Below, piece by piece: positions 1-9,877 of a stretch of DNA of 38,067 nucleotides (position 1 is the first letter of the stretch; every line of letters starts with the position of its first letter). This DNA comes from Nitrospirota bacterium (GTDB lineage: Bacteria; Nitrospirota; Thermodesulfovibrionia; UBA6902). The stretch spans positions 1 to 38,067 of the forward strand of contig JACQXG010000014.1 of NCBI GenBank assembly GCA_016208905.1. The letters run 5' to 3'. The translations under genes were made by a program, and so were the position numbers. The notes below the pieces were generated by a model. That model was not told where the DNA came from and ran no database searches. It saw only the letters and a list, made by a program, of their open reading frames with translations.

Positions 1-2
1 AC

Positions 3-620
3 GAATATCGCTATGCACCCGGTCGGGCAGAGGCAAATTCATTAAACACTCTTCTTGATGCATATGAACTTGCTGAAGACAGAAGGTATCTGACAAGGGC
101 TGAAAGTATAATCAAGAAGTTCATAAGCCCATCAGATGACATAGATAAATTAGATCAGCAGGAGATGGAACTACGGTGGTTTTACCTTATCTTTCTTCAA
201 GCCCTCTGTAAATATCTCGACATGAGAGACAATCTTGGTGAAAGAGATAAAATGTTCGAATATGCCAGAGAAAGTATGATCCATCATGTCAAGTGGATGC
301 TGGAGAATGAAAGACCGTATAAGGAGATCTTTCATAGAGTTGAAATACCCAGCTCCACGTGGTGTGCGCATGATATTCGCAAAAGTGTTATCTTCGATTA
401 CGCATATAAATATACTGAGGGGGCACTGAAGCAGTCGTGCAAGACAAAAGCGGAATTCTTCTATAATAAATCCATTGAGGATATTCTGTCTTTTAAAGAT
501 GAATCCAGGACGTTTGTCCGTCCGCTGGCGCTTCTGATGAATTTTGGTGTAATGCATAATTATTTTAATGGCTTGCCTGATGACGCTAAGCAGACTGAGT
601 ATGGCCATGTAACTAAATAA
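3..620 (+). CDS. C-terminal part of an alpha-helical protein from the polysaccharide locus (5' end outside window); function unknown
   Basis: Frame is open from base 3 (EYRYAPGRAEANSLNTLLDAYELAEDRRYL...) and continues into the tracked ORF at 165, ending TAA at 618-620. Helical-repeat character resembles the (alpha/alpha) toroid of glycan-processing proteins, but this is weak. Confidence 0.6.
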   Translation, partial: EYRYAPGRAEANSLNTLLDAYELAEDRRYLTRAESIIKKFISPSDDIDKLDQQEMELRWFYLIFLQALCKYLDMRDNLGERDKMFEYARESMIHHVKWMLENERPYKEIFHRVEIPSSTWCAHDIRKSVIFDYAYKYTEGALKQSCKTKAEFFYNKSIEDILSFKDESRTFVRPLALLMNFGVMHNYFNGLPDDAKQTEYGHVTK

Positions 621-686
621 AGAGCAGAGGTTCCGATGTTATATAATCGGAAATGTCTATTGATGACTGCCTGATCAACAAGCTAA

Positions 687-1439
687 ATGACAGAAACAAA
701 GAAAAGGATAGAGAGTGAGTCGGAATTTCAAAACGCAAGAATAGAAAAGGGGGGAAGTCCAAGAAAATTCCAACACCTTATCCGTGACGAGTACCCATTT
801 CTGCTGAAGGTATTGGGAGATGTGAAGGATAAGAAAATCCTTACTATGGGATGTTCTACCGGGGGAGTGACACCCTTTGCAAGGCAAGGGGCTTGGAATC
901 TTGGAGTTGATATATCATCACTTGCAATAAAAGAGCTTTTAAATGCAATCAAAGAAGAAAATTTGAAGGATTATGCTCAGGTAGGAATAATGGATTGCGA
1001 AAATCTTGCGTTAACTGACAACTATTTTGATGTTGTACTGTTTTTGGGCGTATTGCATCATCTCGATATAGAGAAGGCTATGATGGAGTCTTATCGGGTT
1101 TTGAAATTTGGCGGTAAAATATACATGACCGAACCACTTGGTCTGCACCCACTTGTAAATCTATATAGGTTGTTAACGCCCGGGGCAAGAACCAGTTTCG
1201 AACATCCTCTAAGACCGAAGGACTTTAAAATTATTAAAAAATATTTCAGGGTTGATTTAATTAAAGGTTTTTGCCTTACATCTATATTTTCTCTTATACC
1301 TTTGTATATCTTTAAAAGCGAAAGGCTGTACGAAGTGTTCAGAAAATTATTCATAAAACTGGATGATTACCTTTATGATAAATTTCCATTTCTTTGCTAT
1401 TGCTCATGGTCTGCTGTGATTGTACTGAATAAAGAGTAG
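687..1439 (+). CDS. class I SAM-dependent methyltransferase
   Basis: Motif I-like KILTMGCSTGGVTPFARQGAWNLGVDIS and the DNYFDVVLFLGVLHHLDIEKAMMESYRVLKFGGKIYMTEP segment typical of the Methyltransf_11 family. Confidence 0.85.
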   Translation: MTETKKRIESESEFQNARIEKGGSPRKFQHLIRDEYPFLLKVLGDVKDKKILTMGCSTGGVTPFARQGAWNLGVDISSLAIKELLNAIKEENLKDYAQVGIMDCENLALTDNYFDVVLFLGVLHHLDIEKAMMESYRVLKFGGKIYMTEPLGLHPLVNLYRLLTPGARTSFEHPLRPKDFKIIKKYFRVDLIKGFCLTSIFSLIPLYIFKSERLYEVFRKLFIKLDDYLYDKFPFLCYCSWSAVIVLNKE

Positions 1440-1459
1440 ATTTCTGAAGGATTAGAAAA

Positions 1460-2407
1460 ATGACAGATGATTCTGTATTAATTTCCTTTATTATGCCGGC
1501 ACTGAATGAAGAAGAATGCATAGGTACATCTATAAGGGCTATAAAGTCTTATTCACAAGGATACAAATGTGAAATCATCGTAGTCGATAACGGATCAACT
1601 GACAGGACTGCTGAGATTGTGCGTTCGGAACATGTCACCCTGCTTCAAGCGAGAAACACCACAATTGCATATGCTAGGAATAAAGGTGTTGAGGAATCGA
1701 ATGGCCGGATACTCATCTTCTTGGATGCTGATGTTATTGTAACCGCAAGCTGGGGAGATTAATTAGAGAGTACCTTGAAGTTGTTATTAACCGATCCCTT
1801 AATTATAACCGGTTCTCGTTGTGCTGTTCCGAATGAAGACAATTGGCTTTTGAGGTATTGGTTTGCCAGAATGCAACACGAAATGCCTAATTATATAAAT
1901 TCTGGACATTTGATAACAACCAGGGAATTATTTGATAGAATCAATGGATTTAATCCAATGTTTAATACTGCCGAGGATTACGATTTTTGCATCAGGGCTA
2001 AAGACATTGGCGCCAGGATAATAAACAATTTACGGCTGAAAGTTATTCATACAGGATATCCATTATCAATAAAGGATTTTATTGTCCGTGAAAAATGGCA
2101 TGGAACACAGGATTTTCATAGCTTATGGAACATCATTCATTCTAAAGTAGCAATGCTTTCTTTGGTAAATATCTCTTTGGCTGTTGCTCTATTAATTATG
2201 ACAATCATTACGGGAAATATTTTCTATATGCTATGTTATTTTTGTCTGATGTATGCGGTCTCATGTATGTCAACTCTTATAAAGTTTGGCTTTGGAAACC
2301 CAGTTTTGCTTTTAAATACCACTTTAATTTTCTTTTTTTATTATTCAGGTAGATCTCTTGCTTTCATAGATAGGGTTAAACTTGGGTTGACTCATATTCA
2401 ACACTGA
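1460..2407 (+). pseudogene. family 2 glycosyltransferase interrupted by one in-frame TAA (1760-1762)
   Basis: ORFs 1460..1762 and 1775..2407 are in the same frame. The first carries SFIMPALNEEECIGTSIRAIKSY...IIVVDNGSTDRTAEIV...LDADV (GT-A fold); the second carries INSGHLITTRELFDRINGFNPMFNTAEDYDFCIRAKDIGARI. Confidence 0.85.
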
Positions 2408-2535
2408 TGTCAAAACTATAACAGTTATCGCTCATCTGTTGTTTTACATGAACATTATATATAGGCGTGTTTTTTACAATGAAAATTAGGAATATTTTCT
2501 TTGGTTCTAAAATGGATAGTCCAATTTGATATTGC

Positions 2536-2551
2536 TGGCATTACACTTGCA
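2536..2551 (+). promoter_or_regulatory. candidate sigma-54 (-24/-12) promoter
   Basis: TGGCATTACACTTGCA compared with consensus TGGCACGNNNNTTGCW; GG and GC spacing is correct; 56 bp upstream of the CDS at 2607. Confidence 0.6.
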
Positions 2552-2553
2552 AT

Positions 2554-2573
2554 GCAGTGATTTGAATCACTGC
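2554..2573. promoter_or_regulatory. perfect inverted repeat containing GTGA-N6-TCAC (CRP/FNR-like operator geometry)
   Basis: GCAGTGATT-TG-AATCACTGC; 9-bp perfect arms, just downstream of the -24/-12 element. Confidence 0.5.
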
Positions 2574-2606
2574 TAATGAAAACAATCTGTATTATCTTAA
2601 TATTAG

Positions 2607-3716
2607 ATGTTTATGAATGACTTAAAAATTGTTAGGAGGAAGAAGGATATGAAGTTTATATATATTTTATTTGCAATTACTCTGTTAGTGTTTCTGATAC
2701 CATTTGATTGTATGAGTGGTGTCATCTTTGAGGATGATTTTAATGGGTTTACTTCGGGGTGGACTCCAATCGAAAAATGTTGTGCACACCGTGTTTACGG
2801 TAGCCCCAGTGGAAGAGGAGAGCCTACTGGCTGGACCGGGTACATTTGGGAAGAATCATCTACCGAAAGTGATTTAAGAATTGTAACCGGCGAAGGACGC
2901 GGTGGTACGCCAGCCTTTAGGGTACAGCCTAATGTTTTAACAGGGGTTAGCGGACAAATGGGTTTAACCAAATGGCTTGGGCCAACTGGATATAATGAGA
3001 TTTATATCAGATATTTTCTTAAATATAGTGATTCAAGATTATGGGGAAATGGACAGGGTGGCTCATATTCTTATCAGAAATTAAATCGGGTATGGCAAAA
3101 CATAACCTCGACAAATTTACAAAACATTCCGACAGGTGTCATGAGCAATGAGCACGGTAAGGGATGGATGTTATTTGGAATTGCTGATGATGATTATAGT
3201 ACATTCGATCCTTTCGCCAGAATAACACTTGCTACAAATAGCACAGATGATTCTTTAGGCCAAGGTATCAGCCGATTTACTTATCAGTGGAATAGTGCCA
3301 ATACTGTCTCATTTGTTGAAAACCATTTTGGAGCTATTAACACAAATGGTTCATGGGCTACCACACAGGGTTGGCACTGTATAGAAATTCATCTTAAACT
3401 TGCTTCAGCATGGGGACAGGATGATGGTATTTATGAACTTTGGATAGACGGGATTAAACAAAATGCCCCTACTTACACTTTGCCTCAGTATGGGTATGCC
3501 GGCGGTTTAACTAAAATGCCGACAGCAAAGATAGGAACGGGGATTAATTATGTAACGTTTTCAGATAACTTGGACCAGAAGTCAGGTCTTCCAAAATGGT
3601 CATATTGGATAGATGATGTTGTAATTAGTACTTCCTATATCGGCCCTAACTATGTCATTGGCGGTGGCTCTGCTCCTGACACAATGCCGCCTGCAGCGCC
3701 AACATCTTTAAGATAG
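2607..3716 (+). CDS. secreted concanavalin-A/LamG-like (polysaccharide lyase-like) protein
   Basis: N-terminal hydrophobic signal (FIYILFAITLLVFLIPFDCMSG), FEDDFNGFTSGW opening, GWHCIEIHLKLASAWGQDDGIYELWIDG jelly-roll motif; ends at a Pro/Thr linker DTMPPAAPTSLR. The start may be the ATG at 2649 (MKFIYILF) with GGAGG nearby upstream. Confidence 0.6.
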   Translation: MFMNDLKIVRRKKDMKFIYILFAITLLVFLIPFDCMSGVIFEDDFNGFTSGWTPIEKCCAHRVYGSPSGRGEPTGWTGYIWEESSTESDLRIVTGEGRGGTPAFRVQPNVLTGVSGQMGLTKWLGPTGYNEIYIRYFLKYSDSRLWGNGQGGSYSYQKLNRVWQNITSTNLQNIPTGVMSNEHGKGWMLFGIADDDYSTFDPFARITLATNSTDDSLGQGISRFTYQWNSANTVSFVENHFGAINTNGSWATTQGWHCIEIHLKLASAWGQDDGIYELWIDGIKQNAPTYTLPQYGYAGGLTKMPTAKIGTGINYVTFSDNLDQKSGLPKWSYWIDDVVISTSYIGPNYVIGGGSAPDTMPPAAPTSLR

Positions 3717-3926
3717 TAATTTTTTATATTCAGTGAATAGTTAACTCCTTATGAAAAAGCAAGTATGTTCTTGAACTCTCAAGATATAATCAAATTACTC
3801 TTGACGTATTAGTGCCTTCATATTTTCTTTAATCGACAGAAATCCTCGAAGCTCTGCTGCTGGGTAGTTTATTTTAACTCTGATTTTCAAATTAATTTGG
3901 TTTAAACATTATGATAATTAAATGAA

Positions 3927-4844
3927 ATGATAAAAAATTCACTATTTATTTTAGGATGCGAAAGGTCTGGAACAACAATGCTTGCCGGTTTACTAAAAAA
4001 CACGCCTTATGGTGAGCCTATAGAGACCCACTTTATTACCAAATACTATAGAAAGTTGAATGACTATGGAAACCTTGAAAATAAAGATAATTTTACACGC
4101 CTCTTAAAAGATTTTTTAAGTGAAAGGCCTGTTATGCAATGGAAGCTAAATATTGGCATTGATGATTTCTATAGAGAATTTGATGACTTTAGCTATCAAA
4201 ATATAATCAATAAGATATGCATAAAACAGGCGGAGAAAAAAGGATATAAATTATGGGGAGACAAGACCCCTCATTATATTCTGGACATAGATGTACTCTA
4301 TAAATTATTCCCCACGGCCAAATACATTTATATTGTCCGTGACGGAAGGGATGTAGCGCTTTCCCTTTTAAACGTGGAATGGGAGCCATATAACATCCTG
4401 ACATGTGCTGAACGCTGGAAGAGATATAACAGACAGAATGATGTCCTGGACAAGTTGAAGAGCAGTAACCAGCTTTACTCTTTACGATATGAAGATCTGC
4501 TTGATAACGCTGAACGAATTGTTCCAGATGTATATAAGTTTTTAGATGAAGAATACAATGAAAACAAAATGAATGAATTAATAGGCAGAATAAGAAAAGG
4601 CAATTATGGCAAATGGAAAAGTAAAATGAATACACGCCAGATAAAGTTATTTGAAAGCATCGCTGCAAACACACTGAAGAGATTCGGTTATGAAACTACT
4701 TATGAAGAATCAGAAATTAGCGGGCTTACTAAAGCAGTATATAATTCCCATGAATTATTAATGAGGACAAAGTTTTTATTCAAAATCAATATCGTAGATG
4801 GAATTAAAATAAAATTCTTCGGCAAAGAGCCCTTTGCGGATTAA
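3927..4844 (+). CDS. PAPS-dependent sulfotransferase family protein
   Basis: 5'-PSB-like loop LFILGCERSGTTMLAGLL and 3'-PB-like YIYIVRDGRDVALSLL; YSLRYEDLL. Confidence 0.85.
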   Translation: MIKNSLFILGCERSGTTMLAGLLKNTPYGEPIETHFITKYYRKLNDYGNLENKDNFTRLLKDFLSERPVMQWKLNIGIDDFYREFDDFSYQNIINKICIKQAEKKGYKLWGDKTPHYILDIDVLYKLFPTAKYIYIVRDGRDVALSLLNVEWEPYNILTCAERWKRYNRQNDVLDKLKSSNQLYSLRYEDLLDNAERIVPDVYKFLDEEYNENKMNELIGRIRKGNYGKWKSKMNTRQIKLFESIAANTLKRFGYETTYEESEISGLTKAVYNSHELLMRTKFLFKINIVDGIKIKFFGKEPFAD

Positions 4845-4862
4845 TTCAAAACCTTCTTCCTT

Positions 4863-7655
4863 ATGCGAGATACTTCCAATCGAGATTATTTAATATTCAT
4901 CAAGAAAATTATTACAATCGTTATTCTTTTTTTACTATCTGCTTTCCCTGATCATGCCAATGCTGCTACTGCAAAGTTTTATGCAACTAAAGATGTATGG
5001 ATATCGGCATATCCCGGAGAAGAAAATTACAATATGGGCGCATCTAGTAAATTGAAGCTCAAAGGTATACAGGAAATGGCAATCATGGATTTTGATTTAT
5101 CTTCTTTGAAGGGTAAAAAAGTTGATAACGCCAGGTTGTATCTTTGTAATGCTGGCGATAATAAATTAAGGAAAATCGGACTTTCAACAGTTTCGTCTCC
5201 ATGGATTGAAGGGAAATCCAGGGGGTATTTCGTAGATATATTTGGAAAGGGGGCCACATTTAATTACTCAAGTTATAAGAGCCAAAGATGGGCAGGAGAA
5301 GGCTCTGATTTAACTGATGTGACCATGGGGAATGGGAATACATGGCAGCACCATAGTGAGATACAAAATGAGAGTGACTTATGGTGGTCTGTGGATATTG
5401 CTCCTGAATTAATTCAGGCCTTGATAACAAAAAAGTCTTATGGACTTCTGATTATGGATGAGTCAGGGCAGACATTTGCCAATAATTATGTGTTTTCCAG
5501 AGAATCAGAATATTCACCTTATATTCTGATTAATTTTACAGAGGCTGAAAAGCCGAAGCCGAATAAACTCGATATTGAATTATTTCCCTCAGTAAAGAAT
5601 GCACATATGGAATATGGCGCGGTCGTTTTGAGGATTCCAATTAAAGAAGATATTTTTGCTTTTGATATGTTTATTAATAATGAGGAGGTCCCTATCTGGA
5701 GGGTCCCTAAACCACAATCAAAAGATACGGTGCAGGAGATAATAATAGACTGGCTGCTACCTCAGGAAAAGATAGATATACAGATAGTGGCTGTAGATAA
5801 GCTAGGGCAAAGATCTGAACCTGCGATTGTCAGAGGATATGCATCAAAGTCATTACACCGAATAGCTTTGCCGGACTACCTCCCTGTATCTTCTCCTGCT
5901 AATGAGAGAATGAAAAAGGTGGCATCAAATAATTTCAGAGTATGGGTGCTACCTGATATAACAAAGGTCGATCCTGTTTCTGGCCGGGTGCTTTCGGAAA
6001 TAAATACTGAAGGATTTGACAAAAAAAATCCGATATGGTCAGAAGAAAAAAGGGGAATCACGCTGTTAGGAATAAAAGGTGAAATTATTGGGTTTCAAAT
6101 ATGTATAGAAGCAGCAGATCGGATTGATGATGAATTGGAATTTAATTTAATTCCGTTGAAAAGCAGTACAGGTAGCAAGATATCTGCTGACAGATTTTCA
6201 TTATTTCAAATTCATTATTTGAAAGTGAAAGATAAATGGTATCCGGAGCTGGCAATCCCTATGCGTGACGGGAAAATAGTTTTTGCAACTGAAAGAAGAC
6301 AGATAGGAAATCAAAAGAACCAGATAATATACGTTGATCTTTCCATTCCTTCCGAAATAGAAGCAGGATCCTATCATGGAGATATTGTAATTTCAAGAAG
6401 TGGTATTAAAGAAGAATCTCTTCATATTAATCTTAATGTAGCTAATGTAGTAATGCCCCGGACACTGACATTCGTTCCTGAGCTGAACATTTATGGAGGT
6501 CCTGGAAAAGCAGGGTCGGAGAAATTTATGAATGCCCATCGCATAGCCCATGAACATAGGACGGTTATTAATAGAGTTCCCTATTCGCAGGATGGAAGGG
6601 TTCATACAGACATGATTCCGGAAATATCCTTCTCGGAGAACGGTCAAATCAAGATTGACTGGACGGATTATGACAAGAGGCTTGGGCCTCTGTTTGACGG
6701 CTCAGCTTTTATTAAAGGAAATAGGAAAGGGATTCCTGTAGAAAAGTTTTATCTCCCATTTTTTGAGAATTGGCCGTCTGAATTAGCCTCTCATTATAAA
6801 TATAAGTTTGAAAGTAAAAAGACACAGGAGATAATCTCAAGGCACGCATTGGAATCGCCGATATTGAGTGAAGCGATAACATTTGACTATAAAGAGAAAT
6901 TTGTTCGTATAATCAAGGAATTTGGAAAACATTTTGAGGAGAAGGGATGGAGTCAAACCGAATTTCAGTTCTATCTTAATAATAAATGGGAATGGGAGAT
7001 GGCCTCGTCATGGTGGAACCTGGATGAACCTATGTCTTATGATGACTGGATGGCCTTGAAGTTTTACGGCGTATTATTTCAGCAGGCAATTGGTACAAAG
7101 CCGGCTCAATTTATTTTCAGGGCGGACATCTCGAGACAGCGATGGCAGCATGACTGGTTAAATGGAATATTGAACAGGATGTATGTGCAAAGTGAAGATT
7201 TTTTCAGATATCCGGCTCGTGCACGGCAATTGAAAGAGAAAGGACAAATTAGTTACTCTGTTTATGGCTCACTCAACGACATAGATACCTCTAATCAACA
7301 GACTGTATTGTGGTGCATGAGAGCTTATTTAGAAGGCGCTGACGGAGTATTACCGTGGCAGAGTTTGGGAGGACCTAAGGCTTTTTCAATACCTGACAGG
7401 AATGCTCTTATTGTTGATGCCGGAAAAGGATTGAACATTGATTGGGTTGTCAGTTTGCGTGTCAAGGCATTGCGCAGGGGACAGCAAAATGTTGAGTTGT
7501 TGGCCTTGCTGGAGAAAAAATATGGTTATAATAGAGAGCAGATGCGTGACTTGTTTTATAGATATTTTAATTTTGTTGATGTTAACGATGTTGATAAACA
7601 AATAAATACTGATAAAATGGAAAATTTCAGAAAAATACTGATTGAGATGCTGTAA
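4863..7655 (+). CDS. secreted DUF4091-like (glycoside hydrolase-like) protein with an N-terminal DNRLRE/CBM-like domain
   Basis: Signal peptide; KFYATKDVWISAYPGEENYNMGASSKLKLKG...AIMDFDLSSLKGKKVDNARLYL resembles DNRLRE; the C-terminal half WWNLDEPMSYDDW...YGVLFQQAIG...LWCMRAYLEGADGVLPWQSLGGPKAF resembles DUF4091. Confidence 0.7.
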   Translation: MRDTSNRDYLIFIKKIITIVILFLLSAFPDHANAATAKFYATKDVWISAYPGEENYNMGASSKLKLKGIQEMAIMDFDLSSLKGKKVDNARLYLCNAGDNKLRKIGLSTVSSPWIEGKSRGYFVDIFGKGATFNYSSYKSQRWAGEGSDLTDVTMGNGNTWQHHSEIQNESDLWWSVDIAPELIQALITKKSYGLLIMDESGQTFANNYVFSRESEYSPYILINFTEAEKPKPNKLDIELFPSVKNAHMEYGAVVLRIPIKEDIFAFDMFINNEEVPIWRVPKPQSKDTVQEIIIDWLLPQEKIDIQIVAVDKLGQRSEPAIVRGYASKSLHRIALPDYLPVSSPANERMKKVASNNFRVWVLPDITKVDPVSGRVLSEINTEGFDKKNPIWSEEKRGITLLGIKGEIIGFQICIEAADRIDDELEFNLIPLKSSTGSKISADRFSLFQIHYLKVKDKWYPELAIPMRDGKIVFATERRQIGNQKNQIIYVDLSIPSEIEAGSYHGDIVISRSGIKEESLHINLNVANVVMPRTLTFVPELNIYGGPGKAGSEKFMNAHRIAHEHRTVINRVPYSQDGRVHTDMIPEISFSENGQIKIDWTDYDKRLGPLFDGSAFIKGNRKGIPVEKFYLPFFENWPSELASHYKYKFESKKTQEIISRHALESPILSEAITFDYKEKFVRIIKEFGKHFEEKGWSQTEFQFYLNNKWEWEMASSWWNLDEPMSYDDWMALKFYGVLFQQAIGTKPAQFIFRADISRQRWQHDWLNGILNRMYVQSEDFFRYPARARQLKEKGQISYSVYGSLNDIDTSNQQTVLWCMRAYLEGADGVLPWQSLGGPKAFSIPDRNALIVDAGKGLNIDWVVSLRVKALRRGQQNVELLALLEKKYGYNREQMRDLFYRYFNFVDVNDVDKQINTDKMENFRKILIEML

Positions 7656-7697
7656 ATGTAATAATGACATGCAGTACCTATTTTTTACTGGATTAAT

Positions 7698-8534
7698 GTG
7701 AAAAGACAAAATAATGTAACTATCTTTCTGGTCGTTTTATTTATAGGTGCCTTCGGGTTTTTGTACTGGAAGTCTATCTATGACATGGTTTGGGATTGGT
7801 ATAATGATCCTAATTACTCTCACGGATTTCTTATCCCTTTTATATCAGGCTATTTTTTATGGCAAAGAAAAGATGATTTGAAGTCGTCTGATTTTGTACC
7901 GTCGAATATGGGGCTGATAATATTAATTTGTGGACTGATTTTTTATCTTATCGGGAATATTGCCGGAGAATTATTTACAATGAAGATTTCGATGCTTGTT
8001 GTCCTCGGAGGCGCAATAATATTTATATGTGGGATTGGATTTTTCAAAATGATAATGTTTCCATTCTTATATTTGATTTTTATGATTCCTTTACCTTACA
8101 TCCTATATGATTCTGTAGCGTTTCCATTAAAAATATTTGTTTCTAAATTTTCAGTCGATTTTTTATCACAGATTGGTGTTCTCGTCTTAAGAGAGGGCAA
8201 TATTATCCATCTTGCTGATATCTCACTTGAAGTAGCCGATGCTTGCAGCGGAATAAGGTCTATTATATCGCTTCTTGCGCTGTCGACTGCCCTTGCCTAT
8301 CTGACTCAGGAGGGATGGCTAAAAAGGGGGGCACTTATTGTACTGGCGGTGCCAATTGCCGTGATCGTCAATTCAATCAGGGTTATAGGGACCGGCATTC
8401 TGGCAGACAAATACGGATCTGAGGTCGCACAGGGCTTTTTTCATGAGTTTGCAGGGCTCGCGATTTTCGGGATTGCTATAGTTATGTTGATTATCTCGGC
8501 AATTTTGTTAAGAAAGATAGGTAAAAAGAGTTAA
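7698..8534 (+). CDS. exosortase (XrtA/EpsH family), GTG start
   Basis: Polytopic protein with conserved active-site context: VADACSGIRSIISLLAL (Cys), AVIVNSIRVIGTGILA (Arg), FFHEFAGLAIF (His). Confidence 0.93.
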   Translation: MKRQNNVTIFLVVLFIGAFGFLYWKSIYDMVWDWYNDPNYSHGFLIPFISGYFLWQRKDDLKSSDFVPSNMGLIILICGLIFYLIGNIAGELFTMKISMLVVLGGAIIFICGIGFFKMIMFPFLYLIFMIPLPYILYDSVAFPLKIFVSKFSVDFLSQIGVLVLREGNIIHLADISLEVADACSGIRSIISLLALSTALAYLTQEGWLKRGALIVLAVPIAVIVNSIRVIGTGILADKYGSEVAQGFFHEFAGLAIFGIAIVMLIISAILLRKIGKKS

Positions 8535-8628
8535 GGAGTCAGGGAGTTTGAAGCGTAAGAAAAGTTGAGAGTAATTTAATTGACTCCATAGCTCCACAAC
8601 TCCGTTACTCCTAAACTAGAAAGAAATT

Positions 8629-9255
8629 ATGAACAAAAGATTACTCTTAATTTCAATAATAATATTATCACTTGCGCTCTATCTTCACGTAGTTCCGTTT
8701 CACGAGAGTATACCGCTTAAGAAAGCATTTACTGATTTTCCACATAATTGGAAGGGGTGGAAGAGCGATGCTTATTATTTTGATGCTGCTGTTCTTGATA
8801 AACTGCGTGTAAATGAATATATCATGAGGGAATATAAGAGAGGAGATGACAGATTTACTCTTTATATCGGTTATTACGGGACGCAAAAGGAAGGCGCTCA
8901 AATCCATTCGCCAAAACATTGTTTACCCGGAGCGGGCTGGTTTAAGTTGCTTGAGAGAAAAAGTAGTATGAACATTGACGAACTGGGTAAAATAAATTTC
9001 ATCGAAGCCTTATATAAAAAAGGTAATGAAAGGGAAATCTTTATCTATTGGTATAAGATGAAAAATGCTTATATTACGAATGAATATGTTTTGAAATTAT
9101 ATATGATATTAAATTCATTAAAATACAGGAGGAACGATGCAGCATTTATAAGGTTTTCAGCGCCGGTTACTACAAGCGAAGATGTTACTATTCGGATGAC
9201 TGAGAATGCTATGAAAGATTTCCTTCCGTTACTAAAAGATTTTTTACCTGAATGA
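8629..9255 (+). CDS. epsI: EpsI-family exosortase-associated protein
   Basis: Immediately follows the exosortase; FPHNWKGWKSDAYYFDAAVLDKLRVNEYIMREYKRGDDRFTLYIGYYGTQKEGAQIHSPKHCLPGAGW is the classic EpsI pattern. Confidence 0.9.
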   Translation: MNKRLLLISIIILSLALYLHVVPFHESIPLKKAFTDFPHNWKGWKSDAYYFDAAVLDKLRVNEYIMREYKRGDDRFTLYIGYYGTQKEGAQIHSPKHCLPGAGWFKLLERKSSMNIDELGKINFIEALYKKGNEREIFIYWYKMKNAYITNEYVLKLYMILNSLKYRRNDAAFIRFSAPVTTSEDVTIRMTENAMKDFLPLLKDFLPE

Positions 9256-9271
9256 AATAGGAGTTAAAAAA

Positions 9272-9877
9272 ATGGATAAAAAAAATGTGATCTGGCATGA
9301 CGGATATGTTGAGAGGCAGGAAAGAAACCGATATTTTAATCATAAGAGCGGCCTCTTATTGCTGACAGGACTGTCCGCCTCCGGAAAGTCTACTATTGCG
9401 CATTATATCGAAAGAGAATTATTTAATCAAAACGCTCATGTTTATGTCCTGGACGGTGATAACATCAGGCACGGGCTGAACAGCAATTTAAGTTTCAGCA
9501 GGGAGGATAGGAGAGAGAACCTTCGACGAATTGTTGAGGTTTCTAAACTCTTTGTAGATGCGGGTATGCTTGTATTAGCAGCGTTTATATTTCCTTACAG
9601 GGAAGACAGGGAGTATATGAGGAAACGTTTTGAGGGGGACAATTTTCTGGAAATATATGTTAAATGTCCTATTGAAATTTGTGAAATGCGTGACCCTAAA
9701 GGACAGTATAAAAAGGCACGGGCTGGAATTATAAAGGGTTATACAGGGATTGATTCTCCATATGATGAACCCAAAAAGCCGGATTTAATCATTGATACGG
9801 AGAAGACAGATATTAAGAATGCAGGGCAGATGGTTATTCAATTGCTTAATGACAGGAAATACCTGTCTTTGGATTAA
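9272..9877 (+). CDS. cysC: adenylylsulfate (APS) kinase
   Basis: P-loop LTGLSASGKSTIA, LDGDNIRHGLN, FSREDRRENLRRIVEV, GYTGIDSPYDEPKKPDLIIDT. Confidence 0.93.
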   Translation: MDKKNVIWHDGYVERQERNRYFNHKSGLLLLTGLSASGKSTIAHYIERELFNQNAHVYVLDGDNIRHGLNSNLSFSREDRRENLRRIVEVSKLFVDAGMLVLAAFIFPYREDREYMRKRFEGDNFLEIYVKCPIEICEMRDPKGQYKKARAGIIKGYTGIDSPYDEPKKPDLIIDTEKTDIKNAGQMVIQLLNDRKYLSLD

